Below are positions 24,108 through 32,747 of a stretch of DNA of 64,000 nucleotides, one piece after another (the stretch's first letter is position 1; every line of letters starts with the position of its first letter). The stretch lies in the NCBI RefSeq assembly GCF_030652775.1, contig NZ_JAUSPS010000012.1, positions 62,001-126,000 of the forward strand. The letters run 5' to 3'. The notes under the pieces are model-generated. The model worked only from the letters and a program-made list of their open reading frames with translations. It ran no database searches and was not told where the DNA came from. Origin of the DNA: Acetobacterium sp. GTDB lineage: Bacteria > Bacillota > Clostridia > Eubacteriales > Eubacteriaceae. The translations under genes were made by a program, and so were the position numbers.

Positions 24108-25517
24108 ATGAATATAGATACCACAGGTATAGAATATATTGTAAAAAAAGTAATGGCAGAAATTGATTGTGCAGATGAAGGCGGAAAGCCTCTCAAAGAC
24201 GGCGAGTTGGGTGTTTTCAATGATATGGAAAATGCCATTGATGCAGCCTTTACCGCTCAAAAATCGTTTATGAGAGAATCTTTAGCATACAGAAGTAAAT
24301 TGATTGCCGCCATGCGAGCAGAAATGCTCAAAAAAGAGAATATGGAAATGATCTGCCAAATGGCGGTTGAAGAAACCGGCATGGGAAATTATGAACATAA
24401 GCTTTTAAAACACGAATTAGCGACCGTTAAAACACCGGGTGTTGAAGATCTGGTGGCAGAAGCATTTACCGGAGATGATGGTTTAACTCTTATTGAACAA
24501 TCACCATTTGGTGTAATTGGTTCGGTTTCACCTTCGACCAACCCCAGTGAAACAGTTATCTGTAATTCAATAGGGATGCTGGCAGCAGGAAATACAGTTG
24601 TATTTGCGCCACACCCCAGTGCTAAAAAAACCAGTGCTTTAACAGTTAAACTGTTAAACAAAGCAATTTTAGCAGCTGGCGGACCAGAAAATCTGATTGT
24701 TACAACGGCAGAACCAACCATTGACAGTGCCAACACGATGTTTGCCAGTCCCAAAATCACTCTGTTATGTGCAACTGGTGGACCTGGGGTCGTTAAAACG
24801 GTTTTACAAAGCGGTAAAAAAGCCATCGGTGCCGGAGCGGGGAATCCCCCAGCTTTGGTTGATGAAACGGCCGATATTGAAAAAGCGGGAAAAGATATTA
24901 TTGATGGCTGTTGTTTTGATAATAACTTACCTTGTATCGCCGAAAAAGAAGTCGTTGTTGTTGAACAAGTAGCCGATTATCTGATCTTCAACATGAAGAA
25001 GAACGGCGCTTATGAACTCAAAGATGCCAAGAAAATCGCCGAATTAGAAGAACTTGTTATTCCTGGTGGTCGATTGAACCGTGATTACGTTGGCAGAAAT
25101 GCCAAAACGATTTTGGCTGGGATTGGGATCAATGTGGACCCGGCGGTACGCGTTGTCATTATTGAAACCACAAAAGATCACATATTTGCTGTTGAAGAAT
25201 TAATGATGCCTATACTGCCAATCGTCCGCGTAAAAAATGTTGCAGAAGGTATTGATCTTGCTGTAGAATTAGAGCATGGCAACCGTCATACTGCGATCAT
25301 GCATTCAACAAATATCAATAACTTAACTGAAATGGCAAAAAGAGTGCAAACCACTATTTTTGTTAAAAATGGTCCTTCATACGCTGGTATCGGAGTTGGC
25401 GGGGAAGGTTATACAACCTTTACCATTGCCGGCCCTACCGGTGAAGGCCTAACATCTGCTAAGACATTTACTCGTAAAAGAAGATGTGTATTAGTAGGAG
25501 GATTTACGATTAAATAA
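24108..25517 (+). CDS. CoA-acylating propionaldehyde dehydrogenase PduP
   Basis: 469 residues. N-terminal helix TGIEYIVKKVMAEID is an encapsulation tag. The aldehyde dehydrogenase fold follows, with the nucleophile C276 in FDNNLPCIAEKEV and the NAD-binding SPSTNPSETVICNS and CATGGPGVV stretches. It oxidises propionaldehyde to propionyl-CoA with NAD+. AGGAGGTACC precedes the start. Confidence 0.95.
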   Translation: MNIDTTGIEYIVKKVMAEIDCADEGGKPLKDGELGVFNDMENAIDAAFTAQKSFMRESLAYRSKLIAAMRAEMLKKENMEMICQMAVEETGMGNYEHKLLKHELATVKTPGVEDLVAEAFTGDDGLTLIEQSPFGVIGSVSPSTNPSETVICNSIGMLAAGNTVVFAPHPSAKKTSALTVKLLNKAILAAGGPENLIVTTAEPTIDSANTMFASPKITLLCATGGPGVVKTVLQSGKKAIGAGAGNPPALVDETADIEKAGKDIIDGCCFDNNLPCIAEKEVVVVEQVADYLIFNMKKNGAYELKDAKKIAELEELVIPGGRLNRDYVGRNAKTILAGIGINVDPAVRVVIIETTKDHIFAVEELMMPILPIVRVKNVAEGIDLAVELEHGNRHTAIMHSTNINNLTEMAKRVQTTIFVKNGPSYAGIGVGGEGYTTFTIAGPTGEGLTSAKTFTRKRRCVLVGGFTIK

Positions 25518-25531
25518 TAGAGGTGTTGTTC

Positions 25532-26857
25532 ATGAGCGCAAATTTAGTAGAATTGGTACAAAACGCCGGCATCGTTGGTGCTGGCGGGGCAGGGTTTCCA
25601 ACCCAGGTCAAATTAAATTGCACCGTTGACACAGTTGTTGTTAACGGCGCAGAATGCGAACCATTATTGCGCGTTGATCAACAACTAATGGCACTGGAGG
25701 CTGTTAAAATGTTAACAGCTCTTCAGGCTGTTATGGATCAAACACAAGCAAAGGAAGGCATTGTTGGCCTTAAGAAGAAATATACACCTGCCATTGATGC
25801 TTTAAACAAGGAACTGGTGGCATTTCCAAAGATTAGAATGCATTTATTGAAGAATTTCTATCCTGCTGGAGATGAACAAGTACTTGTTTATGAAACAACC
25901 GGACGGATTGTCCCTGAAGCCGGGATTCCGTTAAATGTCGGTACATTGGTGATAAATGTGGAGACACTTTTGAACATTTATGATATAATGGTAGACAATA
26001 AACCGGTTATGGATACATATTTGACATTAACAGGTGAGGTTAAGAACAAGCTTACAACAAAGGTACCTTTGGGTATCACCGTTCGTGAAGCATTGGAATT
26101 GGCTGGCGGAACAACCATCGAGGATTTTGTTGTGATCAATGGCGGACCGATGATGGGAAAAATCGTCGATTTAGAGTCTACGATTACGAAAACAACCAAA
26201 GGACTGATCGTATTAGCAAAAAATCATTCGTTGATTATTTCTAAAATGAAGTCCATCAAGGAAACCATGAAAATGGCGGGAATGGCTTGTATGCAATGTA
26301 ACTATTGTACCGAGTTGTGTCCGCGATACGCTTTGGGTCATAACCTGGAACCCCATAAATTAATGCGAATCGCCGCCTATGGTTCAACCTGTGACACGTC
26401 CACTCAAGCTACAAACGCTTTTCTATGCTGTGAATGTGGCTTATGTCAATATGCATGTGTAATGGACCTACAACCTTGGAAGTTCAATACCATGCTCAAG
26501 CGAGAACTTGGAAGCAACGGGATCAAAAATCCTCATCACAATGTACCAACTTCAGCTGTGCCGTTCAGAGAAGGCAAACAGTTTAACGTTTACCGTTTAG
26601 TATCACGATTGGGACTGACGAAGTATGATCTTCCGGCTCCGATGGTTGAAACGGATAAGACGTTTGCTAAAGTTAACCTATTATTGTCACAACATATAGG
26701 TGCTCCTGCAGTGGCTGTTGTAAACGTTGGAGATCATGTGGAAAGAGGACAACTTATCGGGGATATCCCTGAGGGAAAACTGAGCTCAAAAGTTTTTGCT
26801 AGTATTAGCGGTAGGATTTCAGCCGCGGATAGTGAAAAAATCACTATCGAGTCCTAA
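25532..26857 (+). CDS. RnfC-like cobalamin reductase PduS
   Basis: 441 residues from ATG 25532 (AGAGGTG site; an ATG nine bases earlier overlaps it). The N-terminus has the flavin-binding Gly-rich loop IVGAGGAGFPTQVKL of the RnfC/NuoF-like domain. Two 4Fe-4S motifs are visible: CMQCNYCTELCP and CCECGLCQYAC. The C-terminus resembles the RnfC barrel-sandwich (VVNVGDHVERGQLIGDIPEGKLS). It is thought to reduce cobalamin for PduO, and possibly to pass electrons across the shell to PduT. Confidence 0.93.
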   Translation: MSANLVELVQNAGIVGAGGAGFPTQVKLNCTVDTVVVNGAECEPLLRVDQQLMALEAVKMLTALQAVMDQTQAKEGIVGLKKKYTPAIDALNKELVAFPKIRMHLLKNFYPAGDEQVLVYETTGRIVPEAGIPLNVGTLVINVETLLNIYDIMVDNKPVMDTYLTLTGEVKNKLTTKVPLGITVREALELAGGTTIEDFVVINGGPMMGKIVDLESTITKTTKGLIVLAKNHSLIISKMKSIKETMKMAGMACMQCNYCTELCPRYALGHNLEPHKLMRIAAYGSTCDTSTQATNAFLCCECGLCQYACVMDLQPWKFNTMLKRELGSNGIKNPHHNVPTSAVPFREGKQFNVYRLVSRLGLTKYDLPAPMVETDKTFAKVNLLLSQHIGAPAVAVVNVGDHVERGQLIGDIPEGKLSSKVFASISGRISAADSEKITIES

Positions 26858-26880
26858 ATCATATTTTAAGGGGGAAAATT

Positions 26881-27837
26881 ATGGACTTTACAATGTTAAT
26901 CGCCGCATTTGGCGGTGGCGTCTTAGCCACATTTATGGGCGGGATCACAGCCTTTGTTTTCACTGGTTTAACCGTTTTAGCGGCAATCATGGGTGGAGAT
27001 TTTGGAGCTCCTGCAATTGGTATTATTAGTTTTGGTTCTTGGTTTGGTCCACATGTTGCCTTCGCTGGTGCTGTAGCCGGTGCTGCGTTTGCAATGACAA
27101 GAAATCATATTGAAAATGGTCAAGATATCGTAACTCCACTTGTAAAATTTGGCGATCCGATGGTATTGATCGTTGGTGGTATCTTCGGTATGGTTGGTTT
27201 CTTGATTCAATATATCGTTGGCCCACTGGTTGGTCCAATCGTCTTTGGTGGAATCCTTGGTGAAGGCGCTGCCGGCTGGACTGACACCGTTGCATTCACT
27301 GTTTTGCTTTCTGGTATTATAGTACGTTTAGTATTTGGTAAAACTGGTCTGACAGGAAAAACACCAGCAGGCGAAAAACGCGAATGGATCTCAACTGGAA
27401 ACCGTTTAGGATTTGTTCTTACTTATGGAGCTGCTATTGGTATCCTTATCGGTGGCGTTGCTGCTACTTTAGGAACACTTGGATTAGTTGATGGCGTTGC
27501 CGAAGCGGCTTACTTATTCTCAATGACACCAGTTATTGGTTTCTCAATCGCTGCTATTTCTCTGATCCTGATCATGTGTGGACATTACTTTGAAGGATGG
27601 CATCATATTGTTTTACCTTCAGGTTCTACCGCAGTAATCGTGTTCTCAGCTACATTAAATCCTTTTGCTGCGATCATTGGTGCAGCAATCACAGGTATGT
27701 TTACAGCTTTCGTAGGCGAATGGGCGGCAAAAACTCTTAACAGTCATTGCGATACCCATATCGACCCTCCAGCCGTAACAATCTTTATTACACAAACAAT
27801 CAACTTTGTTATTTTAGGCGGACTAATTCTCGTTTAA
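26881..27837 (+). CDS. Polytopic membrane protein of unknown function inside the pdu operon
   Basis: 318 residues with about nine to ten hydrophobic, Gly/Ala-rich membrane segments from the first residues (FTMLIAAFGGGVLATFMGG) to the end (VTIFITQTINFVILGGLILV). Short soluble loops include GLTGKTPAGEKREW and a His/Cys-containing segment LNSHCDTHIDPPA before the last helix; another loop reads MCGHYFEGWHHIVLPS. I do not recognise the family. It does not look like PduF (an aquaglyceroporin relative, which would show NPA boxes). Position between pduS and pduT suggests a transporter for propanediol, an acid product or a cofactor, or a membrane anchor. Confidence 0.6.
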   Translation: MDFTMLIAAFGGGVLATFMGGITAFVFTGLTVLAAIMGGDFGAPAIGIISFGSWFGPHVAFAGAVAGAAFAMTRNHIENGQDIVTPLVKFGDPMVLIVGGIFGMVGFLIQYIVGPLVGPIVFGGILGEGAAGWTDTVAFTVLLSGIIVRLVFGKTGLTGKTPAGEKREWISTGNRLGFVLTYGAAIGILIGGVAATLGTLGLVDGVAEAAYLFSMTPVIGFSIAAISLILIMCGHYFEGWHHIVLPSGSTAVIVFSATLNPFAAIIGAAITGMFTAFVGEWAAKTLNSHCDTHIDPPAVTIFITQTINFVILGGLILV

Positions 27838-27898
27838 ACATAACTCTAAGTAATTTGGTAAAAAATTAAACATTCACAGTATAGAAAGAAGTGGTATT

Positions 27899-28447
27899 TT
27901 GAAAAAAGCAGTTGGTTTTATGGAATTTAAGAGCATTCCAGTTGGTATAGAATCCACTGATGAAATGCTGAAATCCGCAAATGTTGAGCTGCTGATGGCA
28001 TCACCTTTATGTCCTGGAAAATACGTCAGTATTATTGCCGGAGATGTAGGAGCCGTCGAGGCATCAATAAAGAATGGGGCAAATGTGGGTGGTATCCACA
28101 TGTTAGAGTCTCACGTTATACCGAATATTCACCCCGATGTTTTACCAGCCATGTTAGGTGCCGGTGAAATAGGCGATGTGAAATCTCTAGGTATTGTTGA
28201 AACGATTAATGCAATCTCTTCAATATTAATCGGAGATATTTGTGCGAAAGCATCAAACGTAGAACTTCTTGAAATTCGAATTGCTAGAGGCTTGGGTGGA
28301 AAAGGCTTCGTATTAATCACTGGTGAAATTTCTTCTGTTAAGATGGCCATTCAAACGGCACAAACAGAGATGGCAGAATCGAATCTCATAACGAGTTATT
28401 CAGTTATATCATCTCCGCACAAGGATATTGCAAAGATCCTATTTTAA
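27899..28447 (+). CDS. Iron-sulfur shell protein PduT
   Basis: 182 residues starting with TTG, two BMC domains in tandem. Cysteine 38 (SPLCPGKY) is at the position that in PduT coordinates a single 4Fe-4S cluster at the centre of the trimer. The cluster is thought to carry electrons through the shell, probably with PduS. Last gene of the operon before a strong terminator. GAAGTGG serves as a weak ribosome site. Confidence 0.93.
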   Translation: MKKAVGFMEFKSIPVGIESTDEMLKSANVELLMASPLCPGKYVSIIAGDVGAVEASIKNGANVGGIHMLESHVIPNIHPDVLPAMLGAGEIGDVKSLGIVETINAISSILIGDICAKASNVELLEIRIARGLGGKGFVLITGEISSVKMAIQTAQTEMAESNLITSYSVISSPHKDIAKILF

Positions 28448-28465
28448 TAAAAGATTAAAATTTAA

Positions 28466-28509
28466 GTGTATAAAAGACAAATGGCTTCGGTCATTTGTTT
28501 TTTATACAC
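28466..28509 (+). terminator. Terminator of the pdu operon
   Basis: A stem of up to 18 bp, GTGTATAAAA-GACAAATG against CATTTG-TTTTTTATACAC, with loop GCTTCGGT; T residues lie within the descending arm. Confidence 0.8.
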
Positions 28510-28514
28510 AAGAT

Positions 28515-28559
28515 TTCTATTTTCTATAAATGCTCCAAGGCCATTTATAAAAAATAGAA
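28515..28559 (+). repeat. 18-bp inverted repeat before the helical-repeat gene
   Basis: Arms TTCTATTTTCTATAAATG (28515-28532) and CATTTATAAAAAATAGAA (28542-28559) pair at 17 of 18 positions around a 9-base loop (CTCCAAGGC). It lies six bases after the pdu terminator and 31 bases before the next start codon. There is no T-run. It may be an operator, or an mRNA hairpin that stabilises or controls the message. Confidence 0.6.
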
Positions 28560-28590
28560 CGATAACTACGTCATTAAAAAGGAGATTGTC

Positions 28591-29799
28591 ATGGCTCGAA
28601 AAAGTAAACCTAAATCACAATTAATAAAAGACACAGCTATTCAAAGTAGTTTGGATACATCGAATTTAAGTGAAGTGGGGAATAAAGAAGTGGGAAAATT
28701 GGATGATTTCATGAAAAAAGTTAGCAGCGTGATCACCGGTAAAGAGGAAAAAACTGAGGATTTAAGTGACAACAATCACCAGAAAATGAATGAAGTGAAA
28801 ACTGATAAAACAGATACGGAAGCTAAGGCAAAAGCAGATGCAGAAAATAAAGCTAAGAAAGCGGCAGAAGCAAAGGCCAAGAAAGAAGCTGAAGCCAAAA
28901 TAAAAGCAGATATGGAAATCAAAGCCAAGATAGAAGTGGAAACTAAAGCAAAGGCCGAAGCAGAAGCCAAAGCAAAGGCAGAGTCGGCAGCTAAAGTAAA
29001 GGCAGAAGCGGAAGCAAAAGCAGAAGCGGCAGCCAAAGCAAAGGCCGAAGCAGAAGCTAAAGCAAAGACAGAAGCGGAAGTGAAAGCCAAGATAGATGCA
29101 GAAGCCAAAGCAACAGCAGAAGCAGAAGCGAAAGCTAAGAAAGAAGCCGAAGCAAAGGCAGAAGCTAAAGCCAAGAAAGAGGCCGAAGCGAAGGCTAAAG
29201 CGGCGGCGGAAGCCAAGGCGAAAAAAGAAGTCGAAGCTAAAGTTAAGGCAGAGTTGGAAGAGGCCGAAGCGAAAGCAAAGGAACTTGCAAAAAAAGCAGC
29301 AGAAGCTAAAGCTGAAGCAGAGCAGAAGGCTAAAGCCGTAGCAGAAAAATCCAGGGACTTAATCGAAAAAGTTCACAAAAAAGTTCAGGACGAAGCAATC
29401 GCACTAAAAAAAGCGGCTGAAGATAAACAGGCATTGGCAGAAGCTGAAAAACAACAAGAAGCCAAAAAACAGGCTGAAATTAAAGCGAAAAAAGAAGCTG
29501 AAAAAGCAGCGAAGTTAAAAGCTGAAAAAGAAGAAGCAAAAAAAATAGAACAAGCACGTCAAAAGGAAGTTGAAGAGGAAGCGAAAAATAAAATAGAGCT
29601 GGAGAATCGTCTTCGCAATGAAATCAGGAACAAAGCCAAGGAACTGCAAGACTTAACTGCAAGCGCCGTAGAACGTGCAATTGCAAAGGAGAAAAAAGTT
29701 CGGGCAGAAATTGCTGAAAGACGACAGAAAGCTCAAGCTGAAAAAGAACAGGCAAAAAAAACTAAAAAAGAAAAAGATCTACCATTCCACCTATTATAA
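28591..29799 (+). CDS. Lys/Ala/Glu-rich helical repeat protein next to the pdu operon
   Basis: 402 residues. Residues 1-70 are ordinary and polar ([20 protein letters not shown] ... [14 protein letters not shown]). From about residue 75 to 395 the chain is nearly all Lys, Ala and Glu in [13 protein letters not shown]-type repeats, with no proline or glycine. Such sequence forms a long single alpha-helix or coiled coil, about 45 nm if continuous. The end is LPFHLL after a basic stretch. The gene has its own AAGGAG site. It has no enzyme domain. TolA-like or scaffold roles are possible; its place directly after the microcompartment operon suggests a link to positioning or assembly, but that is inference only. 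Confidence 0.65.
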   Translation: MARKSKPKSQLIKDTAIQSSLDTSNLSEVGNKEVGKLDDFMKKVSSVITGKEEKTEDLSDNNHQKMNEVKTDKTDTEAKAKADAENKAKKAAEAKAKKEAEAKIKADMEIKAKIEVETKAKAEAEAKAKAESAAKVKAEAEAKAEAAAKAKAEAEAKAKTEAEVKAKIDAEAKATAEAEAKAKKEAEAKAEAKAKKEAEAKAKAAAEAKAKKEVEAKVKAELEEAEAKAKELAKKAAEAKAEAEQKAKAVAEKSRDLIEKVHKKVQDEAIALKKAAEDKQALAEAEKQQEAKKQAEIKAKKEAEKAAKLKAEKEEAKKIEQARQKEVEEEAKNKIELENRLRNEIRNKAKELQDLTASAVERAIAKEKKVRAEIAERRQKAQAEKEQAKKTKKEKDLPFHLL

Positions 29800-29805
29800 A
29801 AGTCA

Positions 29806-29838
29806 AAGAAGTTCCTATTAACGGGAGCTTCTTTTTTT
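29806..29838 (+). terminator. Terminator after the helical-repeat gene
   Basis: AAGAAG-TTCC ... GGGA-CTTCTT stem (29806-29833) followed by T residues. Confidence 0.75.
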
Positions 29839-29934
29839 AATTGAACATCCACCTGGATATATGCTTTTAGCTATACAATTAATTCAGATTGTAATATAAT
29901 AAAACCATTAAAAGTACAGAATAAAGAGGGAACA

Positions 29935-31692
29935 ATGTCATATTTAGCGCTCTATCGGAAATATCGGCCGCAAACCTTTGACGAGGTGGTTGGTCAGGAT
30001 AGTATCACCCGAATACTTAAAAATCAAATTAAATATAATCGGATCGGACACGCCTATCTTTTTTCAGGGATTAGAGGGACGGGAAAAACCTCCATGGCAA
30101 AAATATTTGCTAAGGCAATTAATTGCCCCAATGGAATTGATGGGAATCCCTGTAATCAGTGCGATGTTTGCCTAAAGATTGATCGACCAGGGGTCATGGA
30201 CATCATCGAAATCGATGGTGCATCGAATCGTGGCGTAGATGAAATACGCGAAATTCGTGAACGAATAAAATATCCGCCAACTGTTGGTAAATATAAGGTG
30301 TATATAATCGATGAGGTTCATATGCTCACGAAGGAAGCGTTTAATGCATTATTAAAAACGCTCGAAGAACCACCTGAACACGCCGTGTTCATTTTAGCAA
30401 CGACAGAACCAAATAAGTGTCCGGTGACGATTTTGTCGCGATGTCAACGCTACGAAATTCGGCCAATTCCCAAAGCCCTAATCATCAAACAGATGAAAAA
30501 GATCTGTCAAGACCTTCAGGTTAAAATGTCAGAGGAAAGCTTTGATTTTATCGCAACCCGGGGTGAAAATTCGATGCGAGATTCCCTCAGTTTATTGGAT
30601 CAGATTATTGATTTGCAAGATGAAACGGGAAACGTAGCATTTTGTGATCTGCTGGCATTCACAGGGATGGCTGATAAACAGAGCATTTTCGATCTGGTGG
30701 AACGAGTTATTTCGCATGATAGCGCTGGTGTTTTAACCTGCTTAAGAGAACTGGTCAGTAATGGCAAAGATAATATCCTGCTGATGGATCAGTTGATTGA
30801 ATATATGCGGGGAATCCTGATTACAAAAACAGCAAATGAAACAGCAAAAGAAATTTTACTCTGCACCATCGAAGATTTTGAGGCCTATGAGAAATTAAGC
30901 GAACAGCTGACATTTGAGCAATTATATCAAATGATCAGCCAACTTATTGATGAAAAAAACAAGCTCAAATACAGCAGTCTTCAGGGAATTATTGTGGAAA
31001 TGGCGATATTAAAACTTTGTCTGGGCAAGCAGATGCCAATATTGGTTCCAAGAGCAGAAACCGTTTCACAAAAAAAAGAGATCAGATCTTTACTGCCAAT
31101 TGACCCTCAGAGCAGAGCGGCAATTAAAACAGTGCCACCCGAGAAGCTGCCACAACAGCAAAATCAGCCGTTTGAGCACAGCTTGTTTGAAACTGAATTT
31201 GAAGAGCAGGAAGAGGAACGGTTCGCACCAGGTGTTGAGACCTGTGAAGCACCACCTGAAAGAAAAGTCATGGTAGAACTACCGGATCAAGAAAAAACAG
31301 CAAGCCAACCGTCTGCAGATAAAAAAGTGAAAACCGGCAGCAGCCGTCATGATGGGATGCGATTCTTTAAAATTCTCTGCGACGAAATTGGAAAAACAAA
31401 CTCAGGCCAGGCGATGTTTTTGAAACGTGGTGAACCGGTGTTGGAGGATGAGGGACATCTGTCAATTTTCTATTCGGTGGAAAACAAGAATTTCTATCAG
31501 TTTGTCAATAAACCAGAGCTAATTAAAGGATTTGAAACGGTACTCCTTCAGAAAACAGGAACTCCCATTACGGTCGCAATTAAATTGGAAGAAGAAAATT
31601 TCAATGAACTTGACTTAGTCGAAAAAACTTTGCGAATTGTCAACGACGAGGCTGTAAAAATAATCAAAACTGAGGATGAACTAAAAAATTAG
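29935..31692 (+). CDS. DNA polymerase III subunits gamma/tau
   Basis: 585 residues. N-terminal YRPQTFDEVVGQD, Walker A GIRGTGKTS near residue 44, the four-cysteine zinc module (CPNGIDGNPCNQCDVC), Walker B VYIIDEVHML and the arginine-finger SRCQRYEIRPI. The C-terminal third is charged and variable, as in tau. Clamp loader of the replisome. Begins an operon-like set with ybaB and recR, the usual Firmicute order. GAGGGAACA precedes the ATG. Confidence 0.96.
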   Translation: MSYLALYRKYRPQTFDEVVGQDSITRILKNQIKYNRIGHAYLFSGIRGTGKTSMAKIFAKAINCPNGIDGNPCNQCDVCLKIDRPGVMDIIEIDGASNRGVDEIREIRERIKYPPTVGKYKVYIIDEVHMLTKEAFNALLKTLEEPPEHAVFILATTEPNKCPVTILSRCQRYEIRPIPKALIIKQMKKICQDLQVKMSEESFDFIATRGENSMRDSLSLLDQIIDLQDETGNVAFCDLLAFTGMADKQSIFDLVERVISHDSAGVLTCLRELVSNGKDNILLMDQLIEYMRGILITKTANETAKEILLCTIEDFEAYEKLSEQLTFEQLYQMISQLIDEKNKLKYSSLQGIIVEMAILKLCLGKQMPILVPRAETVSQKKEIRSLLPIDPQSRAAIKTVPPEKLPQQQNQPFEHSLFETEFEEQEEERFAPGVETCEAPPERKVMVELPDQEKTASQPSADKKVKTGSSRHDGMRFFKILCDEIGKTNSGQAMFLKRGEPVLEDEGHLSIFYSVENKNFYQFVNKPELIKGFETVLLQKTGTPITVAIKLEEENFNELDLVEKTLRIVNDEAVKIIKTEDELKN

Positions 31693-31725
31693 CTTAAAAA
31701 GATAGTGATATCCATGGACTATTAG

Positions 31726-31734
31726 TGTTATAAT
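31726..31734 (+). promoter_or_regulatory. Extended -10 promoter before ybaB
   Basis: TGTTATAAT at 31726-31734, 40 bases before the ybaB start codon, gives the ybaB-recR pair a possible promoter of its own. Confidence 0.5.
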
Positions 31735-31773
31735 AATGAGGTTATTAAGAATAGTAAACTATTGGAGGACAGA

Positions 31774-32118
31774 ATGGCAAAAAGAAAAATGCCGGCCGGA
31801 ATGGGCGGCGGAAACATGAATAATATGATGAAACAAGTGCAGAAAATGCAACAAGATATGGCTAAATTACAGGAAGAACTTGAAGAACGGGAAGTTGAAG
31901 CGACAGCCGGCGGCGGCGCCGTTAAGGTCGTCGCAACCGGTAAAAAGACCATCCTGTCGATCAAGATTGATCCGCAAGTAATTGACGAAGATGACATCGA
32001 AATGCTGGAAGACCTGGTGCTGGCGGCTGTTAATGAAGCGCTTGTTAAAGCAGAGGATATGGTCAATACCGAAATGGGAAAAATTACCGGTGGAATGAAT
32101 ATACCGGGTTTAATGTAG
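31774..32118 (+). CDS. YbaB/EbfC nucleoid-associated protein
   Basis: 114 residues from ATG 31774 (GGAGG six bases upstream). Met/Gly-rich start ([29 protein letters not shown]), coiled helix, then [27 protein letters not shown]. Binds DNA as a dimer; always found between dnaX and recR. Function in nucleoid organisation or recombination is known only broadly. Confidence 0.92.
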   Translation: MAKRKMPAGMGGGNMNNMMKQVQKMQQDMAKLQEELEEREVEATAGGGAVKVVATGKKTILSIKIDPQVIDEDDIEMLEDLVLAAVNEALVKAEDMVNTEMGKITGGMNIPGLM

Positions 32119-32125
32119 GTCATCG

Positions 32126-32734
32126 ATGGGCTATTACCCAAAAACCCTTGAGCGGCTGGTTCTGGAGTTGGGAAAACTGCCAGGTATCGGAGAAAAATCA
32201 GCTCAACGATTAGCATTTCATATTATCAACCTCTCAGAGGAAGAAATATCAAGCCTTTCCGAGGCATTAATATCAGCAAAATCAAAAATAGTATTGTGTC
32301 AGAAATGTTTTACCATCACAGATAAAGAAAACTGTGATATTTGTGAAAATCCAAAACGGGATCAGCAAACCATTTGTGTGGTTCAAAATAGCCGGGATAT
32401 TTTTGCAATTGAAAAAACCCGGGAATACAATGGGCTGTACCATGTTCTTCATGGTGCCATTTCACCGTTGGATGGGATTGGGCCCCAGGACATCAAAGCC
32501 CGAGAACTATTGCTACGGATTGGTGAAAGCGACATTAAAGAGGTCATCATGGCAACAAGTGCCACTGTTGAAGGGGAAGCTACCGCCATGTATTTAGGAA
32601 ACCTGATCAGTCCGCTTGGGGTAAAGGTTACCCGGTTGGCTAAGGGAATCCCCATTGGTGCCGACCTTGAATATACAGATGAAATCACATTAATTAAAGC
32701 CTTTGAAGGAAGAAATGAGCTAACCTTTAAATAA
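32126..32734 (+). CDS. Recombination mediator RecR
   Basis: 202 residues. Helix-hairpin-helix LGKLPGIGEKSAQRLAFHI at the start, a zinc finger with CQKCFTITDKENCDIC, then a Toprim domain (ICVVQNSRDIFAIEKTREYNGLYHVL) and a Walker-like end (GADLEYTDEITLIKAFEGR). Works with RecF and RecO in loading RecA at gaps. Seven bases after ybaB. Confidence 0.96.
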   Translation: MGYYPKTLERLVLELGKLPGIGEKSAQRLAFHIINLSEEEISSLSEALISAKSKIVLCQKCFTITDKENCDICENPKRDQQTICVVQNSRDIFAIEKTREYNGLYHVLHGAISPLDGIGPQDIKARELLLRIGESDIKEVIMATSATVEGEATAMYLGNLISPLGVKVTRLAKGIPIGADLEYTDEITLIKAFEGRNELTFK

Positions 32735-32747
32735 AGGAGAATAAAAA

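Noticed and set aside
28776-29341. Long antisense and alternate frames in the helical-repeat gene
   Set aside because: Low-complexity GC-patterned repeats open all frames; only the forward frame has a ribosome site and a sensible N-terminus.
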